Program-made: the position numbers and the translations under genes
Assembly (NCBI GenBank): GCA_050084515.1
Contig: CM114272.1
Span: 6,324,001 to 6,388,000 of the forward strand
From: Blasia pusilla
Taxonomy: Eukaryota; Marchantiophyta; Marchantiopsida; Blasiales
Direction: 5' to 3'
DNA length: 64,000 nucleotides
Notes under the pieces: generated by a model
Seen by the model: only the letters and a program-made list of their open reading frames with translations
The model's database searches: none
What the model was told of the DNA's origin: nothing
Shown here: positions 21,001 through 34,348 of the stretch, piece after piece
Layout of the letters: every line of letters begins with the position of its first letter
Position numbering within the stretch: position 1 is the stretch's first letter

Positions 21001-21784
21001 CTTGACATATAGCAAGGCTATGTGAGTAAGGCCGAGTCATGAAGTGCGGGCCAAGTGGGCTGGGTTCGAGCCCCGCTCCGAGCAGGAATATGTTTCAACA
21101 CCGCTCGTCCTCTAGCGGCATTGACAGCTGATAAATGTCACCCACGTAACCTACAAGTACCAAAACGAGATGGTCACGTTTTTCCGCTCTTGTAGTCTCC
21201 GCGGGTAGTTGAGGGATGAACGTAGGGGTTCTAGAGGACGAAAACTTGATTCTGAAGCTAGGAAGAAAGAGCTGGAAAGAAGGGGATCATGGTTTGTCAG
21301 GCACTGCTCATGTTTCGAGAACAATGAAGTGGTGAGCAGCATCTCCCTCCCTCCACGACTGTCCGTAGCTCCATGCTGCAGAGTCCATAGCAGAGCTCCT
21401 CCGAACTCTGGGGGCATAGCCTAAGGAGGATTGTGGGACCGAAGCCGCTTTCTCTTGGACTCTCGAGTCTCGCGTTGTCTGCGTGAGCCCCTAACAACTT
21501 CAAAATAGAGCAGCCGAGATTCCAAAAACAAAGAGGACCGTTCCCAAAATTGTGCAGTTAGCTCCAGAGAAGAGGATTCAAGAATTTTGGTGATCATGCG
21601 GATTCCAATCGGAGGAATTGAATAAGCAACTCGATGGCGTAAATAAAAGTGAAATCCGTAAAGAGCTGAAGCCTACAAAACCTCAACGGTGTTGGTGATT
21701 TGCAGGGCACTGATTGAAGCTTCAGAGGAAAGCCCACCAACAGCAGTGCATTGCTCACACATAGCTCGAAATTAGAGTGTTGAA
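21001..21784. other. No recognisable gene
   Basis: Short open frames on both strands without family features. A B-box-like GGGTTCGAGCCCC at about 21060 does not fold into a tRNA. Confidence 0.4.
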
Positions 21785-21962
21785 GCTCGTCTCTAAACCT
21801 CGGACGCTCTGAGTCGGTCGTCAAATTGGTCCATATAAACCATATCAATTGGCCCCTACTATGCTATACCTGCTAAAGCTCGTCTCTAAACCCCAGACGC
21901 CCATAGTCGGTTGTCAAAATGGTCGATATAAAACAGATCAATGGGCCCTTGCTACGCTATCC
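21785..21962. repeat. Tandem duplication, period 93 bp, two copies
   Basis: 21785-21877 and 21878-21962 both start GCTCGTCTCTAAACC and end in a TACGCTAT/ATGCTATACC-type segment, with about 15-20% divergence. Confidence 0.7.
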
Positions 21963-24900
21963 TTCTTGGCCATGGGAAAGGGAAAAAGATTTTTTTGAAG
22001 AACAACACCCTACTACACAAATGGAAGTAACAAAGATTGATCTATTACTATTAGACGTAGAGAATCGGAGGAAGGAGAACTTAACCCGTGCAAGCATGGA
22101 CACCCAAAATTACAGAGATTCAAAAATCACCCACTCCTAATCCATTCTCTTGTCGGATGAGTAACTGTCACAAACCATGGGCAACGCACAGGGAATTTTC
22201 TCCGACGATAATAGGCGATCGGATGATGCAATCCCCACCACGCCTCTCTATTGGCATAGACGATTGCTTTGTTGGATCCAAGGGCGGGAGTGAAAGTGTC
22301 CATGCAACAAGAGTAGTATGGGGTCATGAATGTGGGTTTTGCGAGAGGAGGAGTCATTTCACTCCACGATTTATACAAAAGTAGAGCTTCCCAGGGATTG
22401 TGAAGTAGGATAGAGTGTGAGACAAAGAGCATTGGGGTGTTTGATGCTTGGGGAAACGCCCTCACAGCCTGCGCACAAGGCCTCTTCCCCGACGATCTCA
22501 ACTAAACCCGACGCTCGTGGGGAAGGATCTAGTTGTGCGGCCCAGTCTGGACGGATTAAACTCGAGGGAATGGCAAAAGCGTAGCAAGCCACCTGCGAGG
22601 AGCATCCACATTCGGAAAACAAGTCATGACACTACGGGCGGCCTCATAGCGAGCGGCAGCAATTCTCTCTTTCTCTCAAATTTGGCTGAAATTCGCACCC
22701 GCGCAGAGATTTGGGTCGGATGGAAGGAGTTGTTCTGACAGAGGCCTCTTGATGAACAAGAGACGGATCCAGATTTCGTTCTCATAAGAAATTTCCTCCG
22801 AGCTTCTGCAAATAATTGAATCAAAGACTCCTCAAAAAATCTTTGCAGAAATCTTTGATTTGGGGATAGGGTCTCGGATTCCATCACCGGAATCCACAAC
22901 CATAAGAATCAGGAATCCACAACCATAAGAATTTTACCTTGAAATTCCCTTCGCCCCTTTGTCGTGATTTCACCACCTTGGGCAGAGTTTCACCACCTTC
23001 AATGCCTTTTCACCACCTCTTGTGTCACGTTGTTAAGATCCTCTGACGATAGTGTGAAGACTGCTCCAACTTAGAGAGAGCGCATATTTTATGGGCCATT
23101 CTAAATTTCTCTACTCGTCTAGTGAGCTAATAGGTGTCATATTATGGCTCATTAGTTCAAAAGGGTGTGACAACTTTCCGATCAAATAAAATCCTCGTGA
23201 AATAGGACCCCTTCAAATATAAGGTAGTCTACTCAAATAGAAGGTTGTCTAGAATTTTTAACTCTTCCGTGAGATAACATCCCCTCCAAATATACCCTCA
23301 TATCCAATTTTTAACTCTTTCTCACAAGTGTATAGTTCCACTCACTACATTTGGGGGGCTTCACTTCTTTGGGGGAGTTACCAAAAGAAGGAACCCCCCT
23401 CCGAACTTTCCCATAGATTTGATTTTTTTTATTTGTTTTAACTTTTTCTTCAAAGCGGCCATTTCAAGATGATTGCTTATGGAGGGCTTCACATCTTTGG
23501 GAAAAAAAATTAACCATGAGAGGTAACCCCCCTCCTCGCATTATAGTATAGATATACATAGAAACTATTTATTCTCTATTTGTGCCACAAGTATCTCATA
23601 TCGAGTTATGAAGTAGGCAGGATGGGAGGTGTGTACTCAAAAATATTCGGGGAGTGAATTCTATAAGTCATTCAAATAAACGCACTTCTTTACCGAGTTC
23701 CCCATCTAGTTTCTTTTGTAGGTGTACGTATGTGTGTTTGTAGTCATCTCAATTATAGTTTGCACACTTACATGCTTTTTCCTCCCTTCGAGTGGAAGAA
23801 GTGCCGGTTTTTTAAATTACTCATAAATCTTATAATGAAATTAAATTTTTTTCATGGGCTCCTTCGCTTATCATCCAATTTATGTAAAGTCCCTTTTGGT
23901 CGATTTTTTTTGGCAAAGAGATTCTATTAGAATGTGCTAAGGAACTAGAAACATTCCCATTAAAGAATTAAGCTAAATAAGTATATGAGATAGGTTGTAT
24001 AAGTACAAGAAATGAGAAGTGAAATAAATGGGTCCTGTCCTCATTGGCGGATACTAGATGGCTTGGATCTAAACAATGGAACATTGCGCAAACAAGAATA
24101 TCCGGGGAGACTTGTTGAAGTCAAACGATCAAGAGAAAAGGAAGGGATATGGGTGAATCGTGCATCCGAAGTTTCCCTCAATCAAAGTACACCCACTACT
24201 ACTTGTGATCAATTGCAATTCAGGGTCACATGTATTCACCTTCTCTAGCTAGCCACGTTTGTCATCCTAAGATGTTTGGATCCTATTGCCTAGGGACACC
24301 TAGGAACTAGGGATATATTAGACTAATTCTATGAACAACTTTTACCGCTCCCCTAACCAAGCTAGTGACTATGTCTCGAAGTGCAAGAGCTCTTGAGCTA
24401 GTTTCATGACCTAGTTTTGGTTCATCCCAACCTCTTACTCTACTCTTGAGAAATACTGTAAAACTCATAGTGAGGTACCTCCACACGGGGGAGTTTGAGC
24501 TAAGCTATGTGCCCAGGCTGGATCGTTTTAAGATTTAGAATTGCTCCGCTCCATAAAATTTCAACCGGTGAATTCACTAGGAGGAGCCGCATTATTGATT
24601 TCATCGTCATGTAGATCCTTAGAACGCCTTAGAGGAAAAACCTGCATGTCATTTGCACAATTTTAAATGAGGATCATAAATACTTTCATAAATCTATTCT
24701 AAATTCGGAAAAAGAATGAGTTCCATAATTTTGGATCTAGTGCTTTTCCTTTCTTCCAAATAATTTTTATAGTAAATTATTGTCTCTATTAGAAGATGGC
24801 ATGCTAATGAACCGATGTTTGAATAGAACTTTATCATAGGCTCTTCTTGTTACAAAATAGATTCTCAAACATTCCTTGTAAATCTAAGTGTTCCAATTTT

Positions 24901-26190
24901 AGGCACACAATTTGATTGAGTTATTTATGACCCCAAGGTAGATTGGTTTTCAATCCAACTCTTCCATTTGTTGTGTTATGTGGGCATTGGACTTTTGATT
25001 TTTAGTTTCATGTTATTAGTAGTTTTGAGAAGGATGGGATATCATTAGTTAAGTTTAAACTCTAATAATTTAACGTAGCTTGTTTTTCCTTGGTTTATAA
25101 AAGAATTTTGAATGAAATGAAAGTAAATCCACATTATATCAATTCAGAAAACTCTCCTCGATCCCACCTGCTAAGTTGCCCAATGGGCTCAAGTCTACGG
25201 AGGAGGCGCGAATAAGCGTAACATTTCCGGGGACACCATTTCTAGGTTGTCCCTAATGTTTTAGAAATGAAAATGCTTTCGAAGTTGGAAGTCCTCCTAC
25301 AATTGTATAGAGAGAACAAGGGGTCATCTCATCCCCAAGGTTTCTTTATGGGATATTTTAGGTGGGCATTTCGCCATTGGAAGTCCTTCTTTCCCACAAT
25401 AGGCATTTTATAATTTTCCTCTAAATGAACTCAGCTTGATCCGGACAAGGAGTCATCCCCAAGGTTTCTTTATGGGATATATTAGGTGGGAATTGCGCCA
25501 TGTCACGATCCCCAAGGTGCGCTTGTGTTCTTTTCACTTGAGAGGTAAGACATGACTAACCTATGGGTCCCGTAAGAGAAGTTTCCACGGAACTCACTCC
25601 GGTCTCACTACGGACTCCTACCTATTGGTCCTCAATACGCTCCATCGGTCCTACCGAAGACCTTCTTCCAGCTTTCGTTCCTCCAGGGTTCCGATCCGGA
25701 TTTTAGAACTATTTCGAAGACTAATGCTGACTTTAGCACGAAAGAGTCAGCCAATTCTTGGTTTCCGGCACTCGCTCGCTTCGCAACCACGGTCGATTAG
25801 AACCCACCCTCAGGAGGGATTAGGCTAAATCAGGAAGATGCTGGGAAGATGTGGTTCATACGGTGGGGAAACTATCAATCGCTCGAAAGCTCGGACTGTG
25901 CAGCTCCACGAGGCAGTTGCATGTGCAGCGAGATAACTTTGTTGCATTCGAGTTAAAGAATTAGTCTACGATCCCGCTTGCAATTAAAATTTTTACACGG
26001 TGAAGATAAAAAGTGCTTCATTGTGACGGCACGTTTTCTCTGATCGCGCTCTCGCAGACTACGGGTCCGATGTGTGTCGATTTCGTAGAAACTTCAGCTG
26101 GAAGCACAGTAACGTGAAAGGAGAATTCCTCCCCTGCGGGTAGATCTGCATCTAGATGTTGCAGGTATGACTGGAACAGATATCAGATGC
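21963..26190. other. Long intergenic stretch, no supported gene
   Basis: AT-rich and full of stops. Only short unsupported frames occur (for example 22127-22501 minus, 25625-25828 plus). Small local repeats are present: GGAATCCACAACCATAAGAA twice near 22890-22930, and TTTCACCACC three times near 22968-23020. No transposon protein or RNA gene is recognised. Confidence 0.45.
25331..25500. repeat. Direct repeat of 46 bp, 124 bp apart
   Basis: 25331-25376 and 25455-25500 share ATCCCCAAGGTTTCTTTATG and the following GGGATAT.TTAGGTGGG.ATT.CGCCA. Confidence 0.7.
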
Positions 26191-26198
26191 TATATAAA
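26191..26198 (+). promoter_or_regulatory. Probable TATA box of the germin-like gene
   Basis: TATATAAA lies 275 bp before the ATG of the germin-like gene. The intervening stretch would be a long 5' UTR, or could contain an intron. Confidence 0.45.
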
Positions 26199-26344
26199 TG
26201 TTCGTTTATTTGAGGAGTTATCCCCACATTCCATTCGAAGTAGACTTTCATTCAAAGATACTCGTGGAGCGTATTACGCACTTGGATCTCATCGACAGGT
26301 TATTGAGTAAGTATACATAGTCCTCCATTAGCTCACTCTAGCCT

Positions 26345-26462
26345 TAGAACTCTTAGACTTCGTTCTGAATCGGTTAGGCGATAAACTATCGTCGACTTCA
26401 TTCTGATACAGCATTGCGATTACTTCTTATCGACTTCATCCTAAATCAGCAGAGCGATTAGG
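26345..26462. repeat. Threefold degenerate ~45-bp repeat in the 5' leader
   Basis: Three copies of the pattern GACTTC(A/G)TTCTGAATC..... .GCGATTA sit just before the start codon, at about 26355, 26393 and 26428. The last one ends ten bases from the ATG. Confidence 0.6.
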
Positions 26463-26472
26463 TCCTTCATCG

Positions 26473-27171
26473 ATGGCGGCGACGAACCTCAAGCTGAAGC
26501 TGGTGATAGCACTACTGGCGATCGGAGCTGCTACAGTCCGAGCGAGTGATCCAGACCCATTGCAGGATTTCTGTGTCGCAGATGTGAACGCCGGGGTGTT
26601 TGTCAACGGCTTCCCTTGCAAGAACCCAGCGAATGTCACTCTGGAGGACTTCGCCTTCTCGGGCCTGGCCCAGGCGGCGGATCTGACGGGCAACCCACTG
26701 AACGGGACTGCGACGTTCGCCTTCGTGAAGGATTGGCCGGCTCTCAACACGTTGGGGCTGTCGCTGGTCCGCCTGGACATCGCCCCGGGAGGCATCATCA
26801 TGCCGCACACGCACAATCTGGCCACGGAGATTCTCATCTGTTTGTACGGGGAGATCTACACCGGCTTCGTGGCCAACAGCGACAATCCTGCGGCTCCCCA
26901 TAAGCTGTACGCCAAAGTGGTGAAAGCGGGCGAGGCGTTCATCTTCCCGAGGGGACTGCTGCACTTCCAGCTCAACAAGGGATCCAAGCCCGCGGCTAGT
27001 ATCAACGTCCTGAACTCGCAGAGCCCCGGAATCCAGCTCATGCCCGTCGCTTTGTTCGGATCCGATCCACCCATCGATCCACAGCTCTTGGCCAAGTCCT
27101 TCTTCATCAATGAAGCCCAAGTCGGACAGCTCACGAGTACCTTATCGTTGTTTACTCATGTATTCGCATAG
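26473..27171 (+). CDS. Germin-like protein (secreted cupin)
   Basis: A complete single-exon gene of 232 codons, ATG 26473 to TAG 27169-27171. Germin-like proteins are apoplastic bicupin-fold, manganese-binding hexamers. Many have superoxide dismutase and some oxalate oxidase activity. Residues 1-24 are a signal peptide ending VRA before SDPDPLQDFCVAD. The conserved cysteine pair is in DFCVAD and FPCKNP. Cupin box 1 is GGIIMPHTHNLATEILICLYGE, with the metal ligands His, His and Glu (about 26791-26850). Box 2 is GEAFIFPRGLLHFQLN, with the fourth ligand His (about 26929-26976). Length and the C-terminal FGSDPPI are typical. It is markedly GC-richer than its surroundings and has no visible damage. 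Confidence 0.95.
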   Translation: MAATNLKLKLVIALLAIGAATVRASDPDPLQDFCVADVNAGVFVNGFPCKNPANVTLEDFAFSGLAQAADLTGNPLNGTATFAFVKDWPALNTLGLSLVRLDIAPGGIIMPHTHNLATEILICLYGEIYTGFVANSDNPAAPHKLYAKVVKAGEAFIFPRGLLHFQLNKGSKPAASINVLNSQSPGIQLMPVALFGSDPPIDPQLLAKSFFINEAQVGQLTSTLSLFTHVFA

Positions 27172-28968
27172 ATCGACCGAGATGGTCGTTGAGCACGCGT
27201 AGCCAATTACAAGTGGCCAGTTAGGGGGGACTGTAGAACTAATATATCGAATAGGAGTACCAGTTGGGTATAATTCTTGAAGTGAATGACGTCAAATTAA
27301 ATGTGTGTCAATTTCAGTAGCAAAAGAAGCCATTTCAGTAGCAGAAGAAGATTTCAGGGCCGAAATGCATTACGTTAGAGTTTAGACTAGTGGCTTACTG
27401 TATTCTATTCTAATCTAATACTCTAATATAGAAGTGGAAGGACGTATTTTTTATCTTTCTCTGTCGGTGCTATGCATGATCTAGATCTATGTATGCTTTG
27501 GCGGGAATTTCCAAAATGTGAGGATGATTCAAATTCAGTGCTCTTACTTGACACCAGATGGGAACTCCAGCCCTTCCTTCATTGTAAGCACGCTGGTGCT
27601 GAATAGATCTGATAAGGAGACTGCATTCGTAAGCACACTGGTTCGTGAATGTCAGCTCGACATATACCCACCAGGCACTTCACTTTGAAAGAAGACCAAT
27701 AGATTGATTCACACTGGATTCAATCAATCAATAGATTCATTCAACACCATCGACGGTGGCTCGAAAATCCTTATCCTTGGTAGTGAATCACCGAGTATAA
27801 CAATGATAATCTATGCCTCTGGGAAGAATTCCTAGAAACCTCCAACCAACGATTTCCACAGAATCCTATTCAGTTCTGAGAACCGACCAGCTATGCGAAA
27901 GTTCTCGACAAGCTCAGCAGTGGGGCTCCAAGGGAGTTTGTTAATGGACGTGACATAATGATAGTTCCTTGATTTGAAATGGAATACGAGTAGTGCAGGT
28001 TGAGATCTAGGAAGTGGTCATCACGATATCTGAGAAACATTCTAGTATAGAATGTGTCGTAGCAGATCTCTGTGCTTGCCATGCGATAATTATGCGAGGA
28101 CATGGAGGGCTACAACCAGTGATCCATGCTTTTGAGGTGGGATACCTGGAGCTTCTGCAGTATCATCGTGACTGAATCGTCCCATTGGATACAGACATGG
28201 AAGCTGTGAGCTGAGAATCATTATTTTTGGGCCAAACCATGAGTAGAGTTCGAGGGACAATTGAAGAACACAAGCCTGCAGGAAAGATTTTTGAACCTGT
28301 TCCACTATGTCTGGAGATTTTATGCGTCATTCTTGGTGCCCGGAGCTCGTAATTCCGTTCCCGTTTTGAACAAACAAATGCAGCCTCAGGTTTAGCGTTT
28401 ACGTGGAGGAGATAGGATTAGCGAGGGAGGTTGGATGAGTGAGGATTATTAGTGCCGATTAAGAATATTTTTCGGATTAAGAAGATGTTCCGAAATATTC
28501 GTGTTTGGATTAACTAAACTTAGAAGATAAAGCCACACATTTATACTATGATTTGTATGTATGTATCTCTACCCTCAAGCTCAAGGTATGTATCTCTATC
28601 CCTCAAATTTCTTTTGGTAGTGAGAGTTTTTAGTTCTACCCCTTTGTTTCATCATAAGAAGTCTTCCCTTAAACCTGAGTTGATGTATTTGAAATCATGC
28701 TGTACCTCACTCTCCGTGGTAGGGTATGCTAAGTAATCCCTATGCATGCTTCGTATGTTTTGGGTAATTTGGAGGAAATCTGCTGGTCCGAACATAGACC
28801 TCACCGTGTTCGTGTTTTCTTCTTGTGCTTGGCAGCTTCTAAATGCCCTCGGAAATATTTATCCACTCTGTCACCATGGTGAAATACACAAAATATTCCA
28901 CTACATTAGAATGTAATATTATCCAGAACCCATGTCTGGTCCTTTTTTAAGAGAACACCTCCTTTGGT
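27172..28968. other. No supported gene
   Basis: Two adjoining minus-strand frames (28305-28090 and 28103-27891) are open for about 70 codons each, but show no known motif. The rest is AT-rich with many stops. It may contain the promoter and 5' exons of the FAR1/MULE-like gene. Confidence 0.35.
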
Positions 28969-29249
28969 ATGGTGAGCGGAAGGAGGCATGGATTCATGCT
29001 GAAAGAGTACATGACTTCATCCGTGGTGAAGAATATAGACCGCATTTTCAGACTACTTTCCGAATCAGCAAGACTGTTAAATGAGGACACAAGAATCTTA
29101 CCATTCGATATTGGTGCGCATATGGACCGCATAACTGTAGGAGTACGGTTTGGACATCTTTGCCCAACGAGGTCTTTGACCCTAACATTCGTCGCATAGG
29201 GGGCTAGGGTAGCAGGCCAGAAAACCAGAGCAAACGCCTTGGACTATCT

Positions 29250-32108
29250 CAAGGATGCGGATGCCAATTTCACTTCGCCGTAATCTATCGAGTACATCGT
29301 GCTGGTTTCTGTATGATAAGGCATCTTCATTCAAACCATGTGGACAAGGAAGGTCAGATATGCCATGGTGACTTGGATAAGACAGCAGATATTGCAGATG
29401 CAATTGTCGCCCCGAAACTAAGTTTGTACTGCAGGGATTTTGTAGAGCGCTTGTTACGAGTGAATGTAAGCCCCAAGAATATCATGAAAGAGCATAGGAG
29501 GTGGATTCGCGTACACATCCGTGAAAACCCCAATCAGAAACATGTATGGGGTAGGGACGCCATGCTCAAGCATCAAGACATACTAAATATTAAGCATTCT
29601 ATGCAAAGGCGAGAAAGGGGATATGACGGAACCGATGACGCTACTGCAATTCATCACTGGATACAAGCACCTGAGAATGTAATTTACTACAGGGAGGCTA
29701 TTTCCAAGTTGAACCAATCCTTTTGCCTTGTACTTTCCACACCTTGGATGCTCCAGAATCTCTTAGAGCTAGGGAACGGCGGGGCCATCTCCATGGCACA
29801 AACACTTACAAGGTTAGTTGGCCTTGATCCTATCATTTGTTGTAGAATTGATGGAGCCATGGAGTAGGGAACCGGAAATGCTCCGACTTAAGGACTGTTT
29901 GAAATGCTGGAAATTTTGAACTTAGTGCAAAGTGTCTTCAAAGTATACATGTTTCAAATATGTGTTTTCCACTACTTTCAATGGACATTATAGGTGAGTC
30001 AAAGCTGCATCTTTATCAGTAACCATTCTATTTTGTGCGAATTTTCTTACGTACACCCTGGTGCCTATTTTCATTTGTCTTCTATTCTGAACATTATGTT
30101 ATGTGTGTTCACAGTATCAATTATTCACATTTCTGGGTTTTGATAAGTTCCAGAATGGCCTGCCATTGGTATGGGCAATCCTACAACGACATCAACACGA
30201 AGATCTGGTGGAGATCTTGTCCCAAATCAAGGACTGGGCACAGAGGAATATACACTCGAGCCTGCACGATACAGAGGCAAATGAATGGAAACCTTCATGC
30301 TTCATTGTGGATGATTCGAAAGAGGAACAATCTACTATCCAAAATGTATTTCCAGGTGTCCCTATTGACCTCTGCCTATGGCATGTTTGTAAGAACTGGT
30401 TAAAGAATCTGCATCAACGAGTGCGTTGTCCAATTACGAAAGCGGACATGAACAGAGACTTGGGTGGTGTAATGTACTCACGTGATGAAGGTATATCATC
30501 AATCACAAAGATAGTACACTTACATGTTTTTCTCTTTCCTGGATGGTTTCCTCCACATACCGTTCAGTGACTAATAACTAATTTGCATATGCCATTGTAG
30601 ATCCCATCGACGCCTCCTATCGGTTCATGCGCAAGTGGGTTGGATCAGAACGACACTTTGTGAAGTACTATGGAAGCTATTGGCATCCAAAATTTTTGAA
30701 CCGGGCCAAGGGATACCGTAAGCACGCAAGGTCCAACCAAGATACGAATGCTGCAATCGAAAGGTGGCACCACACTATTAAAATGCACCTAGCGTCCAGC
30801 ATGCCCACCAAGCCAACAAGAAAACTGATATGGCTTGTGCAAATGCTCACTGGTGAAATAGAAGATTTCTTCTGGTACCTAGGCTTCTTGAAACGAGAAG
30901 GCATGGTGAGAAACAAGGCCATACAAAAAGTTATGCTCATGGCAATTAAAAGGGCAAATGACATACCGGATAATCATGTCACATTTGAATTGGTAGATGG
31001 GAGGAAATGTGCGAAGGTGAAAAGTATTTCAAAGCCAGATGTTTGGCATGATGTGGTCAACTACGATACAAGAGATGCTGCTTGTACATGTCCTCGTGCC
31101 AACGAAGGCTTCACTTGTAAACATCAAGTCTGTCTTCATACAACTTTGATGTGATTTAGGGTATTTACATCAGATTTCAGCAAGCTGAATTCCATCTGTT
31201 TTAACACACTCCGTCTGCAGGTAAAATGTCTTCTCGTGTGTGGCCACATAGAAGTTCACTTTTTGTCTTGCTTAGGAACTTGCTTTGGAAGCAAAGCGGG
31301 CGGGTTTGAAAATTTGGTGCAAGAGCCACACAAGGATGAATTACATGAAGAAGATCAGGAAGACGAAGATGGAGATATTGTGGATGAGGGACAAGACCAT
31401 GTGCTTGCTGAACCTACAGGAAGAGATCTGCCACCAAAAACCACCACAAAGGATGTTCGAGACATCATGGAGAAATGCCTAAACGCTACCCTTGGGGTTC
31501 TATTCTCAGATATGCTCCTTGAACACTTGTTTCAACTAGTGCAGAAGGATTTAGATTCAGTGTTGAACCTCAAGGCCAAGGTAGAGACTAACACTCACGT
31601 TAAAGGTAATGCTAATGACATTGCCACACACTTTCTTGAGCCGTTTGTGGGGAATCCTGGACAGAACCGTAGCCTGCGTAGGCGCCTGAATTGGCTAGAC
31701 CGCTTGCATTTGAAACGAAGGTCTCGTAATCCTGTTAGAACTCAATCGAGTTTCGAAGAGCATCAAGTGGAATCCTTCCACAGAGTGAGGAAAACTAAGT
31801 TTTTGAACATGGAGGCAGAAATGGAAGGAGAGGCATGTATTAATCTGGACCTGGTGGCTCTATTGAGCCAAGTTGATGAGAACCCGTCCCATGGCTTAGA
31901 CGTAGATTCCCAATGGCCTTTGGTAAACAGCACACCTCATAGTACCTACAGGTCTGCCAGTGTTTCAAAGAGGACAAAAGTGGATATTATGCTTGAAAGC
32001 CTTGCTGATTCATCTATTCCAAAAGATTGTGAATTACACCCTGGAGCTATAGGAGAAACCAAAGACGCCATAATTATCTTGGAATCTCAAGAAGAAAATC
32101 TTACGTGA
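29250..32108 (+). CDS. FAR1/MULE-type transposase-derived protein with SWIM zinc finger
   Basis: Related to Mutator-like transposases and the FAR1/FHY3 and ZSWIM proteins domesticated from them. The N-terminal part shows a zinc-finger-like CGCQFHFAV...FCMIRHLHSNH (about 29257-29335). The transposase core has YQLFTFLGFDKFQNGLPLVW (exon from 30115), FIVDDSKEEQ (second Asp, about 30301) and LCLWHVCKNW. Introns 30491-30600 and 31128-31220 are clean GT-AG, and joining them keeps the frame (RDE|DPIDAS and CKHQ|VKCLLVCGH). The third acidic residue is probably in NAAIERWHHTI (about 30750). The SWIM finger CTCPRANEGFTCKH is at about 31084-31125. An acidic tail runs to TGA at 32106. A TAG at 29865 and an unclear junction before 30115 leave open whether it is active, a domesticated gene or a relic. 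Confidence 0.8.
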
Positions 32109-32910
32109 AAGCCAATTGAATCTCCTTTAATACTCTGAAGTATAGCGTTGTAAAGTCCTTGTAACATGAAGTAGGAGGTGTTACACGGGAACACATGATA
32201 TACAGTGTTTTGCATGTTTTTTAATTGAACACGTGAAAACATGTGTTCACCCCTTATTATGTTCTGCATTCTTGAATAAAAACTTTTGAATCATGTTTGG
32301 TTTCTACCGCGTTGGCAACTCTGACTAGATCCCATGCGGATCCCATTCTCCTTTTTGAATTTCATTTATGCACTTCATAACTAGGTCGGGCAGGCATACC
32401 GCGCGCGCGCAATTCCACATTGGAGGCATAACCACGTACAAGGGGAGTAGTTATACTGCGTCGTGTTCCACACCATAGAGGCAAAACACCGCCACTTTGG
32501 TCATATAGAGATTCCTCTAAACTAGTTGTAAGTAAGGGAGATAGGCTTGACTAGAAAAAAATGCTTTGGACACGCTCCCAACCCTACCCTGGAGCCATGT
32601 CCCTCTTCGTAAAGTTTTAGCGGCGTCGACCCTACCACATCTAACTTAGTTGACCCTAAATTCGTCGCTAAAATAATCATGTGAAACGATTAGCCGTTAG
32701 ATAATGTTGAAGTGCAACAACGACTTGTCTATAATACGCGTATGCGGTAATATGTAGTGAAACAAAGCATATGCAAGATGAACATCGCAGCTCCAATGTT
32801 CATTTTGTTGAACACCTCACAAACAGTGTTCCAATTCCATGGATATGTACTAGGCCATGTTTAGAACCTCAACAAGTATAGAAGACCATCAGTAACAAAC
32901 CAAACATATA
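32109..32910. other. No recognisable gene; downstream flank of the FAR1/MULE-like gene
   Basis: AT-rich with AATAAA at 32275-32280, about 170 bp after the stop codon, a possible polyadenylation signal. A short (GC)n run at 32400-32409 is the only other feature. Confidence 0.45.
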
Positions 32911-33314
32911 GAAAAAGATTGTCCACAGGAGTTGCTTCGGTTGGTTGAATGCGACAAGTGTGTGAAATTGTCAAACGCACAATGTACACAACACAACTCA
33001 CAATATGCACTTCGAATTTTTTTAAAATTATAGGCAATTGCAGAGTACATGTGGGATTTCTTAAGTTACATCTAAGCCTGGGGCAACCGCGGGGGGAAGG
33101 GATTAGCATAGAGAAAAAGATTGTCGACAAGAGTTGCTTTGGTTGGTTGAATGCGATAAGTGTGTGAAAATGTCAAACGCACAATTTACACAACCCAACT
33201 CACAATATGCACTTCAAATTTTTTTAAAATTATAGGCAATTGCACAGAGTACATGTGGGATTTCTTAAGTTACATCTAACCCTGGGCAACCGGGGGGAAA
33301 GGGATTAGCATAGA
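32911..33314. repeat. Tandem duplication, period 202 bp, two copies
   Basis: 32911-33112 and 33113-33314 are near-identical, both beginning GAAAAAGATTGTC and ending GGGATTAGCATAGA. Confidence 0.85.
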
Positions 33315-34348
33315 ACATTTCCATCTTCCCTCGTTGCCATCATACATCCCGCATCTGCACAAAACAAATAAACAAGTTCACCTTTAGGGCATGCCAACAT
33401 AAATTGCATAAATACAAGGACACCGTCATTGAAGTTACAGAAATAAGATTGTCTAACCTGTTGTAGCTTCATGTTGTAGTGCTCAAGGAAGGTCTGCAAA
33501 ACTGAAAAACTCTAGCAGCCACCATCCCATAAGGAACAAAATTGTCCGACCGATAGCCTTTGTTGGAGTGCTCAAGGCAAAACTGCAAAACTGCAAAAAT
33601 TGAAGCAGCCGCCGTCCCATAAGGAACAAAATTTAGCTTCCAATAGCCCCCAATGTCCATGGTATACCGATAGCCCCTCATGTAGATCTTTTACCGATAG
33701 CCCCTGATGAACATTCTCACGACATTGGTGTCCGCATTTGGTTAGAAACTCCAACCATCCATCAATAATTTCATACGCATTCCATGGCGCGGGCGGGCTG
33801 CACCTAGTAGGTTCATCCCCAAACAAAGTATGATTTTATACAGAGTCTGCACATAGATAGCTAACAACCAATTGAATTGCACACAATGTACCAACACATG
33901 TAAATTTACACTCTTGAGTAGGTTCAAAATATGTCTATAGTCTATCAAAATTATGAAAGAAGTTTTAGAGGCATATTGTCTTGGTTCATGTAATTACATG
34001 ATGAAGCTGCAGCTCTAATGCCGCCCTCCAGGAGCTCCACTTGTGGACAAAGTTTCCATTTCTAACGCATCCAATGCCGGAGTCGAGAAAAGGGGCAGCG
34101 GAGTAGAATGAAAGTCTCCGCCATCCACATCAGCATGCTAGTCTTCACTTGGCACCGCTACCTCTGGCTGTATGTGTCCATCTCCACCCATCTAATTACC
34201 AGCCCAAGTGTTCCAGCCCTAAATTAGCATTGTACGTTGCAGATTTTGAAGATCATCAATCTATCTAACAATAATGTTTGAAGGGGATGAAACACAACAT
34301 GGTCACTTCCGCTAAGCACGCCATCATTGTCCATGTTCACAGCAACCG
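33315..34348. other. No supported gene; local repeat
   Basis: A degenerate duplicated segment around CCATAAGGAACAAAATT (33527 and 33616) gives minus-strand frames with repeated NFVPYG. It may belong to the 3' end of the minus-strand gene that starts at 37513, but no domain is seen. Confidence 0.35.

Noticed and set aside
21041-21095. tRNA-like B box GGGTTCGAGCCCC
   Set aside because: No A box at the right distance and no acceptor stem can be formed.
22127-22501. 124-codon minus-strand frame considered as a hydrolase fragment
   Set aside because: Only a weak hydrophobic LLLLHG-like stretch in another frame; no catalytic motifs.
26512-27120. 202-codon minus-strand frame inside the germin-like gene
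   Set aside because: A shadow of a GC-rich real gene on the other strand; no family features.
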